Shown one piece after another: positions 38,099-46,488 of a DNA stretch of 64,000 nucleotides. Position numbers and translations under genes: made by a program. Positions within the stretch are counted from its first letter, which is position 1, and every line of letters begins with the position of its first letter. Below the pieces are notes generated by a model. The model was not told the origin of the DNA. It saw only the letters and a program-made list of their open reading frames with translations, and ran no database searches. This DNA is from Pragia fontium DSM 5563 = ATCC 49100. GTDB lineage: Bacteria; Pseudomonadota; Gammaproteobacteria; Enterobacterales; Enterobacteriaceae. The stretch spans positions 1 to 64,000 of the forward strand of contig NZ_FOLW01000002.1 of NCBI RefSeq assembly GCF_900112475.1. The letters run 5' to 3'.

Positions 38099-39076
38099 TT
38101 ACTCCTGCATCTTCAGCATGGTGCTGGGATTACTTGGTGGTTCTTGGAGGAAGGTGGTCCATCCCAGATAACATCCGGTATTTTCACCTAATGTCATGGC
38201 GTCGATCTGGTTTTCCCCCAGTACCAGCTGCAGATCCCAGGCAAACTGATCCCTTAAAATAAATGACACAAAATTATGGAGAGCGTGGTGGAGCGAGCCG
38301 GTAGGAAGAAATTGCTCCATTTTTTCACGACTTAATTCACTGATGGTTAAGGTAAACTTACCGCTGTAGTCAGGAATATGTGTGCCAATAATCAGGTTTT
38401 CGCCCAGCACGGCATTGGCTTGGCCAATACGGTTTTGCTGTTGTTGAGGTATGGGCACTCGGCGAAATTGCCATGATTCAATATTGACATTCGATAAATC
38501 AAAACAGTGAGCAATAAGGGAGGCCATCAAATGAGGTGAACGTCCTGCACTGGCGAGAATACCGGCATAAGACAGCATCTTGCTTTGGTTCACTTGTAAT
38601 GATTGGCGAATACTTACTTTCCCCAAGCCAACCAGTGCAAACATCCGCTGGGAAAATTCATCTTGGCCACTATGGCTATAGCAGATGTAGTAACGATACT
38701 TCCGCCAGACTTTGTATAAGTAAGTGGCTAAACGGTGATTAAACAGATCGAGCAGGGCGGTTAACCGATAATCCTGCTGAATCTCTTCCCATGCCATTCC
38801 TTCCAGATAATAATTTGGCAGAGGAGAATGGGTACCTGTCAGGCTCAAAAACGGTAATTTGATCTGTACTTTATTATCTTTAACGGTAACAGAGGAAATA
38901 TCCCGGGTTACGAAGGCCAAAGATGGATTGCTAATAAAGCGGATAGATTCTTTATCCGGCGGTAAATTCAGTAAGTTATCGATATCGGTACCGCTAGACT
39001 TAGCCAGTAGCTCGATAAGCTGATAAAAGTTATATTTTTCAGCCTGTTCAGGGACTAAGTATTCATCAACGACCAT
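38099..39076 (-). CDS. tssG: T6SS baseplate wedge protein TssG
   Basis: 325 residues. Conserved LPLPNYYLEGM-like segment (SPLPNYYLEGMAWE), an FNHRLATYLYKVWRKYRYY helix and NTGCYLGWTTFL near the end. With TssF and TssE forms the baseplate wedges. Overlaps tssF by 22 bp. Confidence 0.9.
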   Translation of the reverse strand: MVVDEYLVPEQAEKYNFYQLIELLAKSSGTDIDNLLNLPPDKESIRFISNPSLAFVTRDISSVTVKDNKVQIKLPFLSLTGTHSPLPNYYLEGMAWEEIQQDYRLTALLDLFNHRLATYLYKVWRKYRYYICYSHSGQDEFSQRMFALVGLGKVSIRQSLQVNQSKMLSYAGILASAGRSPHLMASLIAHCFDLSNVNIESWQFRRVPIPQQQQNRIGQANAVLGENLIIGTHIPDYSGKFTLTISELSREKMEQFLPTGSLHHALHNFVSFILRDQFAWDLQLVLGENQIDAMTLGENTGCYLGWTTFLQEPPSNPSTMLKMQE

Positions 39077-40773
39077 TGATACACCTCATGAGTTGATGAA
39101 TTAACCAATTCCAGTACGTGGAATGAATTGACCGTGGCATATTGCGAATAGAAATGCGCCATGATTGAGCCAAACAGATACATCTCCCCGGTGTTATTAA
39201 ATGCATCAGGAGAGATGACTAAGGTTGATTTATGACCTTCAATAATTAAGTCATTGAAATACTGCTGATGTGGCACTGACTCAAAACTCTGGATACAGGA
39301 TAATAATTTAGTCAGTGACTTCTCTGAACGTTGGTTATAACGAGCAGTGAAATTATAGTTTTGTAGAATTTGGCACAGCGAGTCCTTATTGAGTAAGGAC
39401 AGATAGTTTAGAGACAGTAACGATATGGTGCTCCACTGTAAGCTGCCATCAAGGTTAGGACGGGTAATACCGGATGGAAAGGTGATGTTTTTAAACGTCA
39501 CCGTTGCTGGAATACCCTCACCAGCAAGATTAATCTCTCCAATACGTAATTTCTGCGCTTCATCTCGATTACTGCACAAGGCGCGAATGGAAATGATCTC
39601 ATCGTCATTGCGTCGCTCTGCTTCATCACCTCTGACAAAAGATAAAGAATAATCGATGTGCTCTTTTTCTACGCTCGGTTTACGATTTAAGTGGTAATAG
39701 AGTGGATTACCGCCATTTTCATAATTTATTTGATGTTGAAAACTGTCAAATGCCGTGTATTTCCGCGTTTGATTGTTAGCCCATCCGGTTATGCTATCAA
39801 TGGAAAATAGCTCATAATGTTGGCGCTGTTGATGGTTGATATATAAAGGATATTCTGTTTTTTCACCGCTGAGGGTGATGGGTTCACAATCATGATAGAA
39901 CAGATTAATGGCCGGCACACAGTTCACTTTGATGGAATCCGTGGTCAGCTTCAGCGCTGGTGGCAGTGGTTGTTTAAATTCGAATTCAAGCGCGAACGTT
40001 TCACTGGATAATCGATCCAGATAATCAGGCAATCCTTTCAGGGTAAAAAAGAGAAATCCCTCGGTAAAACTGAAGTATTCATGCAGTAATCGATAACCGG
40101 CATAAGTATTAATCGGGTAGTCCAAAATAGCATCTTCGGCATTAAATCCTGTTGCGACTAACTGAAGGTCAGGTAGCGGTAGAGATTGCCCATTGATGTG
40201 CAGTGTTGCTGCGGATAAATATTCGGCAAAATAGAGGTAGAGCTGGAAGCTGGTCATCATATCCGCTCCCAGAAATAAGCTTAATTTATCAATGCCGGCA
40301 GCGGCCAGATTTTGGCTATTGTGGCTAGTAAAGCTCAGACGAAGGGTATTGGTTGATGTTTTAGCCGTCTGATTAATAACAAATGGCGTTACCCATATAT
40401 CCCGGGTTGTTCTGAAGGTACATGAAACCGGCTGACTGGCGGTGACCGGACTTAATACCGTCGCTTGCGACAGTATTTGCACGCCTTCATGATCCTGATG
40501 ATTAAACTCCATAATGGTGATGCTTGGCGTTAGCTGTAAATAATTCGGCCATAGCATGTCCATCAGGTTTGAGGTGAGTTGTGGATATTCCTGATTGATT
40601 TTTGCGTGTAGCAAGCTGCTTAGATAGGTAAAACCATCTAAGGTACGATTAACGTCCGGATCGAAATAAGGCTCCGCAAGAAATTGAGAAATCTGAGGGA
40701 ACTCCTCAACAAATCTCTTACTTTCTTCATTGAGATAGTGATTTTCTTGCTTAATATAACTATCTGACAACAT
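39055..40773 (-). CDS. tssF: T6SS baseplate protein TssF (operon copy)
   Basis: 572 residues. N-terminal DPDVNRTLDGFTYLSSLLHAKINQEYPQLT block and C-terminal SPDAFNNTGEMYLFGSIMAHF match TssF/VasA. Part of the TssEFGK wedge. A second, clearly divergent TssF is encoded on the plus strand after hcp (44653-46404). The two share the overall plan but differ in N-terminal sequence and loops. Confidence 0.92.
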   Translation of the reverse strand: MLSDSYIKQENHYLNEESKRFVEEFPQISQFLAEPYFDPDVNRTLDGFTYLSSLLHAKINQEYPQLTSNLMDMLWPNYLQLTPSITIMEFNHQDHEGVQILSQATVLSPVTASQPVSCTFRTTRDIWVTPFVINQTAKTSTNTLRLSFTSHNSQNLAAAGIDKLSLFLGADMMTSFQLYLYFAEYLSAATLHINGQSLPLPDLQLVATGFNAEDAILDYPINTYAGYRLLHEYFSFTEGFLFFTLKGLPDYLDRLSSETFALEFEFKQPLPPALKLTTDSIKVNCVPAINLFYHDCEPITLSGEKTEYPLYINHQQRQHYELFSIDSITGWANNQTRKYTAFDSFQHQINYENGGNPLYYHLNRKPSVEKEHIDYSLSFVRGDEAERRNDDEIISIRALCSNRDEAQKLRIGEINLAGEGIPATVTFKNITFPSGITRPNLDGSLQWSTISLLSLNYLSLLNKDSLCQILQNYNFTARYNQRSEKSLTKLLSCIQSFESVPHQQYFNDLIIEGHKSTLVISPDAFNNTGEMYLFGSIMAHFYSQYATVNSFHVLELVNSSTHEVYQWSLMNT

Positions 40774-40805
40774 ATCATCCCTAATAGCGCTCAGAAATAA
40801 ATTGA

Positions 40806-41222
40806 TTAAAGAACTTCTAATTTATTGTTATTTATACGAATATCGAGTTCGATTTTCTCTATGTCATATACCTGAGCTATTTGGGCGATGACCAAAAAAT
40901 AATAGGTAAAGGTAATAGGGTCCTGCCTGACAACAACTTGGGTATGGCTGATTCGCGGTTCATAACGTGCAATGCAATGGCGAATCGAATGACAGATAGA
41001 ACTTTGAATTTCTTCAGTACCTAGCAGGGCATCATTAACATCAATGATGCCCAGTTCTTTAGTGCCATGGCATTCACCGGGCCTTGCGTTGAAAATATGA
41101 CGCAGGTTATTTTTGATCGAGAGAATAAAGGCCGCGTCACCTTTGAGTCGCGGCTGGTCGTTCTGTAATCGGTCAAACAGGCTGCCTTTACTGCCTGTAT
41201 CCCAGCGTCGCAAGGTTGCCAT
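40806..41222 (-). CDS. tssE: T6SS baseplate protein TssE (gp25-like)
   Basis: 138 residues, T4 gp25 fold: SLFDRLQ near the N-terminus, IKNNLRHIFNARPGE(C)H and a C-terminal beta strand (IEKIELDIRINN). Initiates sheath polymerisation on the baseplate. Spacing of 4 bp after tssC. Confidence 0.93.
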   Translation of the reverse strand: MATLRRWDTGSKGSLFDRLQNDQPRLKGDAAFILSIKNNLRHIFNARPGECHGTKELGIIDVNDALLGTEEIQSSICHSIRHCIARYEPRISHTQVVVRQDPITFTYYFLVIAQIAQVYDIEKIELDIRINNNKLEVL

Positions 41223-41226
41223 GTGA

Positions 41227-42714
41227 CTATTCCTTGTCCAAACGTCCTACCAGAGAAAGCTCGGTATACGAACCCATACTCTTCAAATGAGGACGCAGCA
41301 ACAGACGCGTTTTCACCCAACCTGGTTCACCAGGAACGTCGCTTACTGCCAGACTGATTGCGCGGAATGGGCGGCGGCAACGTACATCTACCGGTGGATT
41401 TTCCTGATCGGATACGTACTGCTTCAGCCAGGTATTCAGATTACGCTCTACATCAGCAGATTCCTGATAGGAGCCCAGTTTTTCACGCTGAATAACTTTC
41501 AGATAGTGGGCAATACGGGTAGACAGCATAATGTAAGGTAGTTGAGTACCCAGTTTGCTGTTGGTTTCTGCCGCTTTACCTTCATCCGTATTCGGGAATT
41601 TCAACGGCTTCTGAACGGATTGAGCCGAGAAGAATGCGGCATTATCCGATCCTTTACGCATTGTTAAGGCAATAAAGCCTTCTTCGGCCAGTTCAAATTC
41701 GCGGCGATCGGTAATCAATGTTTCGGTTGGGATCTTGGTTTGTAACTCACCCATTGCTTCAAAGACGTGCACCGGTAAATCTTCAACCGCACCGCCACTT
41801 TCTGGACCGATAATGTTTGGGCACCAGCGATATTGAGCAAAACTGTCTGTCAGACGAGTACCAAATGCGTATACAGAGTTGGACCACAGATAGTGTTCAT
41901 GATCCTGACTGACATTTTCGTCATAGCCAAAGCTTTTAACCGGATTATCCGTTGGTGAGTAGGGTAAACGCGCCAGATTTCTAACCGTCAACAAACCCAA
42001 CATTCTTGAATCTTCAGCTTCACGCAGTGAGCGCCACTTGGTATAGGTCGGGCTTTCAAAAACTGAGCTGAGTTCTTTGATGCTATCTAATTGGGTATAG
42101 CTATCAAGGCCGAAAAATTGAGGTGATGCTGATGAGATAAACGGAGCATGCGCCATGGCACCAACAGAAGCGGTATATTGCAGTAGCTTCATATCTGGCG
42201 CCGTTGGTAGGAATTGGTAATCGGCTAAAATTGCGCCAATCGGTTCACCACCAAATTGTCCATATTGAGCAGAATAAACATGCTTATAGAGACCGGATTG
42301 GGTAATTTCAGGCGCAAACTCGAAGTCTTCTAAAAGTTCATCTTTAGTGACATACATCAGATTAATTTTGATGTTTTCTCTGAAATCAGTGCGATCAACT
42401 AACAGTTTTAAACCACGCCATGATGATTCGATTTTCTGTAGTTCCTGATTGTGCAGGATTTCATCGATCTGTTGGCTGAGTTTTTTATCCAGTTCTGCAA
42501 TCATTCTGTCAACCAGCTGTTTGTTGACCGGTTCTTCCGTATTTCCCGTATCCAAGAGATGGGAGACCAGCGTAGCGATACCCTGTTTAGCAATATCGTA
42601 GCTTTCATCAGCTGGAGAATAATTGGTTTGAGAAGCTATCTGATCCAGAAGGCTCATTGAGCTAAGAGCCTGCTCCTGAGAATCGGCAGCAATATTTTGT
42701 TCAGCTATAGACAT
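41227..42714 (-). CDS. tssC: T6SS contractile sheath large subunit TssC (VipB)
   Basis: 495 residues, full length. Family signatures ESSWRGLKLLVDRTDF, KMLQYTASVGAMAHAPFISS style text, FDENVSQDHEHYLWSN and the C-terminal DVPGEPGWVKTRLLLRPHLKSMG. Assembles with TssB into the contractile tube. Lies 89 bp downstream of tssB. Confidence 0.96.
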   Translation of the reverse strand: MSIAEQNIAADSQEQALSSMSLLDQIASQTNYSPADESYDIAKQGIATLVSHLLDTGNTEEPVNKQLVDRMIAELDKKLSQQIDEILHNQELQKIESSWRGLKLLVDRTDFRENIKINLMYVTKDELLEDFEFAPEITQSGLYKHVYSAQYGQFGGEPIGAILADYQFLPTAPDMKLLQYTASVGAMAHAPFISSASPQFFGLDSYTQLDSIKELSSVFESPTYTKWRSLREAEDSRMLGLLTVRNLARLPYSPTDNPVKSFGYDENVSQDHEHYLWSNSVYAFGTRLTDSFAQYRWCPNIIGPESGGAVEDLPVHVFEAMGELQTKIPTETLITDRREFELAEEGFIALTMRKGSDNAAFFSAQSVQKPLKFPNTDEGKAAETNSKLGTQLPYIMLSTRIAHYLKVIQREKLGSYQESADVERNLNTWLKQYVSDQENPPVDVRCRRPFRAISLAVSDVPGEPGWVKTRLLLRPHLKSMGSYTELSLVGRLDKE

Positions 42715-42803
42715 ATAAAGTAATCCCTTCTTAAAACATCAAATGCAATGACACAGAGGCCCGATACAATTTATCAATCTGTCACAATTGGCTTTTATGC
42801 TTA

Positions 42804-43310
42804 CTATTCATCCGATCCAGTTGTCATACTTAATTCACGCAGCAGCTGTTCACGGCTCTTCTCATCACCGAGGATCGCTTCAATTTGGGCACGGAACGCA
42901 GGCTTATTACCTAATGGGCCTTTTAGGGCTACCAGTGACTCTCTTAACTCAATCAATTTTTTCAATTCAGGGATGGCTTGAGCAATGCTATCTGGGGAGA
43001 GATCTTTAAGTGTTTCCACTTTTAATTTGACGGGAATTTCCGATTCAACCTCGGCATTTTCTTCCAATCGATTAGGCACCGAAAACTCAAGCTCAATACC
43101 TGCATTTGCCATCACAGAATCAAAAGAATATTTATCAATTGATATCGGCTTACGTTCTTCAATCGGAGTATCTTGGGCTTTACCGGTAAAATCACCTGTC
43201 ACTAATACGTGAAAGGGTAATTCTTTTTCTGCAACCTGACCGTTAGTCTCGGTTGTATATTTAATGTTGATTCTTTCTTTTGGTGCAACGCTACCTTTTT
43301 TACCAGCCAT
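42804..43310 (-). CDS. tssB: T6SS contractile sheath small subunit TssB (VipA)
   Basis: 168 residues. Typical KGSVAPKERINIKYT N-terminus, PFHVLVTGDFTG, and C-terminal ALKGPLGNKPAFRAQIEAIL. First gene of the 15-gene minus-strand T6SS unit. AAAGGA ribosome site 8 nt before the ATG. Confidence 0.96.
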   Translation of the reverse strand: MAGKKGSVAPKERINIKYTTETNGQVAEKELPFHVLVTGDFTGKAQDTPIEERKPISIDKYSFDSVMANAGIELEFSVPNRLEENAEVESEIPVKLKVETLKDLSPDSIAQAIPELKKLIELRESLVALKGPLGNKPAFRAQIEAILGDEKSREQLLRELSMTTGSDE

Positions 43311-44062
43311 GAGTTAATCCTTTGCTAACTATATCCTGAGATTGAAAAGTGTGTGGGTGTGTTTCAGTTAATCTGATATTTAACCTGATTTAATTAATGA
43401 TACGCGTATTTTTATACGACAATAATGATCAAAATACAAAATGGCAATAGCAAATTTTTTTATTTTATATTGCTTGTGCATTCATTGTGTTGCTATTTAA
43501 AAAATAACTCGCATATGTATTTTTTATATTTTATTGTTATTATTCATCCGGTTGTGTTTGTTTTTTTGTGTTGTATTTTTTGTAATTAAAAGCTGTTTTC
43601 ATGTTCTTGTTTAATGAACAAAAGCTAATAAACTAGTATAAATAACAGGTGTGAAAATAATTATTATATGTTTAACATATCCCAGCTTAAATCAGGGTAT
43701 TACGTATGTTTGTATATAATTTCGCACGTTATTTTATCGGTACTTAATAATCTAAATTTTAAATAAACCTGTTGGTTTTATTTTTCTTAATTTGAATTGA
43801 ATTTAACTGTTATATTTATTGGGTTTATTGTGGTGGATTGACGTTATTGATGTTCTGAATAAACAACTTCGCTTAAATAATCGTGTTGTTTTAAGAACAT
43901 TAAGATTTTTTGGGAAATGGAATTTAAACATGGATGCATGGCTAACAGATATGGTTTTATCGAATGTATTCATGATTTTAAGAAATTTAGAATAGCGTAC
44001 TGAATAATCAGTAATTGTTACTCTAAATATACTCTTGGCAACTAAATGTAAAGGAGAATGCG
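43311..44062. promoter_or_regulatory. Divergent AT-rich control region between tssB and hcp
   Basis: 752 bp, visibly much richer in A/T than the flanking genes, with many T- and A-tracts (43450-43570, 43740-43800). Such DNA is a typical H-NS target. No protein is supported; a minus-strand frame at 43803-44072 is low-complexity. An 8 bp inverted repeat AATAGCAA/TTGCTATT (around 43445 and 43489) and AAGGAGA before hcp are the only short signals seen. No GG-N10-GC sigma-54 promoter was found. Both halves of the T6SS are presumably expressed from here. Confidence 0.6.
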
Positions 44063-44578
44063 ATGCCAACACCAGCTTTTGCCTCGATCACGGGGAAAAC
44101 TCAGGGCAATATTACTCAGGGTGCTTATACCTTAGAATCTGTAGGTCAAGGTTTTGTCGAAGGTCATGAAGATGAGATGATTGTTCAGGAAGTTAAACAT
44201 CAGGTATTTGTTCCTACCGATCCTCAAAATGGCCAGCCTTCAGGCCAGCGTCAACACAAACCTTTAATTCTTACTATTGCATTAAATAAAGCAGTTCCTC
44301 TGCTTTATAACGCATTAGCTTCAGGTGAGAGCCTGCCAGAAGTGAATCTGAAGTGGTACAGAACTTCTCCAGATGGTAAGCAGGAGCACTACTTCACCAC
44401 TAAGCTGGAAGACGCCACTATTGTTAACATGAACTTAGTGATGCCTAACAGCCAGGATCCTTCTCAGGCTCATTTCACTCAATTGCTTGATGTGCACTTA
44501 GCCTATCGCAAAATCGATTGGGAACACACTGTAGCCGGTACTTCCGGTGCAGATGACTGGCGTAAACCAGCAGCTTAA
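44063..44578 (+). CDS. hcp: T6SS tube protein Hcp (TssD)
   Basis: 171 residues, usual length. MPTPAFASITGKTQGNIT, EGHEDEMIVQEVKHQV and DGKQEHYFTTKLEDATIVNM are standard Hcp1-type signatures. Forms hexameric rings of the inner tube and carries small effectors. Excellent AAGGAGA ribosome site. First gene of the plus-strand operon. Confidence 0.97.
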   Translation: MPTPAFASITGKTQGNITQGAYTLESVGQGFVEGHEDEMIVQEVKHQVFVPTDPQNGQPSGQRQHKPLILTIALNKAVPLLYNALASGESLPEVNLKWYRTSPDGKQEHYFTTKLEDATIVNMNLVMPNSQDPSQAHFTQLLDVHLAYRKIDWEHTVAGTSGADDWRKPAA

Positions 44579-44594
44579 TTGTTGTGATATGACA

Positions 44595-44627
44595 AAGATA
44601 GCCGTATTCGCATGGATATGGCTGTCT
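44595..44627 (+). terminator. Imperfect hairpin after hcp (attenuator candidate)
   Basis: AAGATAGCC-GTAT...ATAT-GGCTGTCTT pairs imperfectly around an 8 nt loop, followed by CATATAATAAG. It would let hcp be made in excess over the downstream genes, as is common for Hcp. There is no strong T-run. Confidence 0.4.
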
Positions 44628-44652
44628 TCATATAATAAGCCGAGGTGGAAAT

Positions 44653-46404
44653 ATGGAGCTAAGGGATTGCTTCAAAGATGAATTACAATATATCAAACAG
44701 TTAGCCGCGGAGCGTGCAAATCAAAATTCATCGTTTGGTGATTTTCTGCAGTCTGCCGAGAATGATGCCGACGTCGAATTTTTATTTGAACACTTCGCAT
44801 TTTTAATGGCCAGATTGCGCCAAAACGTTGATGATGCGTTTCCTGAAATTACGCAAAACTTATTATCGCGGGTCTGGCCTACGCCGATCAGACCAGTACC
44901 CTCAACCGCAATTCTCCGTTTTCAACCTAAGTCGGATGAAATCTATCAGCTTGCCAAAGGCAGCAGGGTCGAGGCTAATCTGGAAAATGGTGAGGTTTGT
45001 ACTTATCAATTGGCCAGAGAGATCCGCGTTCTTCCCTGTTTTGTCCGAGACTGTAGTTTAGTTAATACGCCAACTAATGGCGCAATTAAGATAAAAATTG
45101 AATGGCAAGGCGGTATCACTAAAACCGGTGAGTGGATTACTGAGCCTTTTCGATTGTTTTTGAGCCATGATCCTCAGATTGCTGGGTTGCTGCAGCTGTG
45201 GTTACAGCAATATCTGGTTAAGATCTCCGTTGTTAGCGGCGATAAGCGTTTCTCTTTATCAAACCAGGTTATTGAGACTTTTATTCCGGATGCGGAGAAT
45301 TTAATTCTGCCATTGGATATTCCATTATTCTGGCGATTACAGCTGTTACAGGAGTATTTTCATCTACCACACGTGAATGATTTTATTACTCTCGATCTCA
45401 GTCATGAGCTGAGTGAAATCACGTTAGATGAAGATAAAACGTTTGAGCTGATTTTTGAGTTTAACCAACCATTATTGACGGATAAAACCATTGATGCAGC
45501 ATCGGCATTTTTATCTAACTGTACACCTATCATTAATCTTTACAGCAGCCAGCCGCAGATCCGGGATTTTGTTAAAGGACAAAGTTCTTATCAATATATC
45601 GATGAAGAAGATAACCATCTTTATCAAATAAAATCCATTTACTCCATTCTGGAGTCAGGGCAGCGTAACACTCGCGGTGATAACATTGCCTATCTTCCAG
45701 TAACACAGTTTGCGACCAATAACTTTAATGGTCAGCAGATTTACTATCAGAGTATGTTGGAAAACAACGTAAAGGGAGAGGCGCAGAGCCAAATTACCTT
45801 TATTGATAGTCAGGGGAAACGAGTGATTGATTTTCCTCATAAGACTTTCTTTTGTGATGTTCAGTTAACCAACGGTAAAAAATGTGATGAATTAAGTATC
45901 GGTGATATTTGTATACCCACGTTGGATATTGCCAATAGCTTAAATTTTACCAATATTACTCAGCCAACCAGTGAAATTGCTCCGTTAGTGGATAGCCACG
46001 AACACTGGCCAATTATCTCCTATTTATCATTAAGTCCGCTGTTCCTGAAAGATTTAAGTGCGATGAGGCAGTTGATCATTGACTTAAATTATCACATTCA
46101 CACCAGTGCGCCATTACAGCAAATGAGTGAACAACGCCTAAAAGGCATTGTGAGCCTGCAAACCAAAGCATTGGATTGGATCTGGAATACCGGGGCCATA
46201 AAACGAGGGTTAGAGATGACATTATCTTTAGATCCTGACTGCTTTAGGGATGAAGGAGAGATGTATCAGTTCGGCTTCATTTTAGGCAATGTGCTGCCGT
46301 TTTGTATGACCAGCAATAATTTCCTGACGATGAAGATCGTCAACAGTAAAACACAGAGATTATGGTCTTTAGCGCCGATTCTTGGCGGTAGGGAGCAAAT
46401 CTGA
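44653..46404 (+). CDS. Second TssF-like baseplate protein
   Basis: 583 residues. TssF family from end to end: MELRDCFKDELQYIKQLAAE, DVEFLFEHFAFLMARLRQNVDDAFPEITQNLLSRVWP, FEFNQPL and the C-terminal DEGEMYQFGFILGNVLPFC. It is closer in plan to classical TssF (Yersinia/Pseudomonas style) than the operon copy and is clearly divergent from it. It lies 74 bp after hcp and 84 bp before vgrG. T6SS clusters normally encode one TssF, so this copy may build a variant baseplate dedicated to this VgrG, or be a remnant of a second system. No frameshift seen. Confidence 0.85.
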   Translation: MELRDCFKDELQYIKQLAAERANQNSSFGDFLQSAENDADVEFLFEHFAFLMARLRQNVDDAFPEITQNLLSRVWPTPIRPVPSTAILRFQPKSDEIYQLAKGSRVEANLENGEVCTYQLAREIRVLPCFVRDCSLVNTPTNGAIKIKIEWQGGITKTGEWITEPFRLFLSHDPQIAGLLQLWLQQYLVKISVVSGDKRFSLSNQVIETFIPDAENLILPLDIPLFWRLQLLQEYFHLPHVNDFITLDLSHELSEITLDEDKTFELIFEFNQPLLTDKTIDAASAFLSNCTPIINLYSSQPQIRDFVKGQSSYQYIDEEDNHLYQIKSIYSILESGQRNTRGDNIAYLPVTQFATNNFNGQQIYYQSMLENNVKGEAQSQITFIDSQGKRVIDFPHKTFFCDVQLTNGKKCDELSIGDICIPTLDIANSLNFTNITQPTSEIAPLVDSHEHWPIISYLSLSPLFLKDLSAMRQLIIDLNYHIHTSAPLQQMSEQRLKGIVSLQTKALDWIWNTGAIKRGLEMTLSLDPDCFRDEGEMYQFGFILGNVLPFCMTSNNFLTMKIVNSKTQRLWSLAPILGGREQI

Positions 46405-46488
46405 ATGTTGATAACCACAATATGGATTGTGCAAGCCGCAGGGTTATATACCGCACATCGTGTTGATGTAATGAAAGGGACGTAGGTT

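Noticed and set aside
43803-44072. 89-residue minus-strand ORF overlapping the hcp start
   Set aside because: Overlaps the hcp ribosome site; AT-driven frame with no family pattern.
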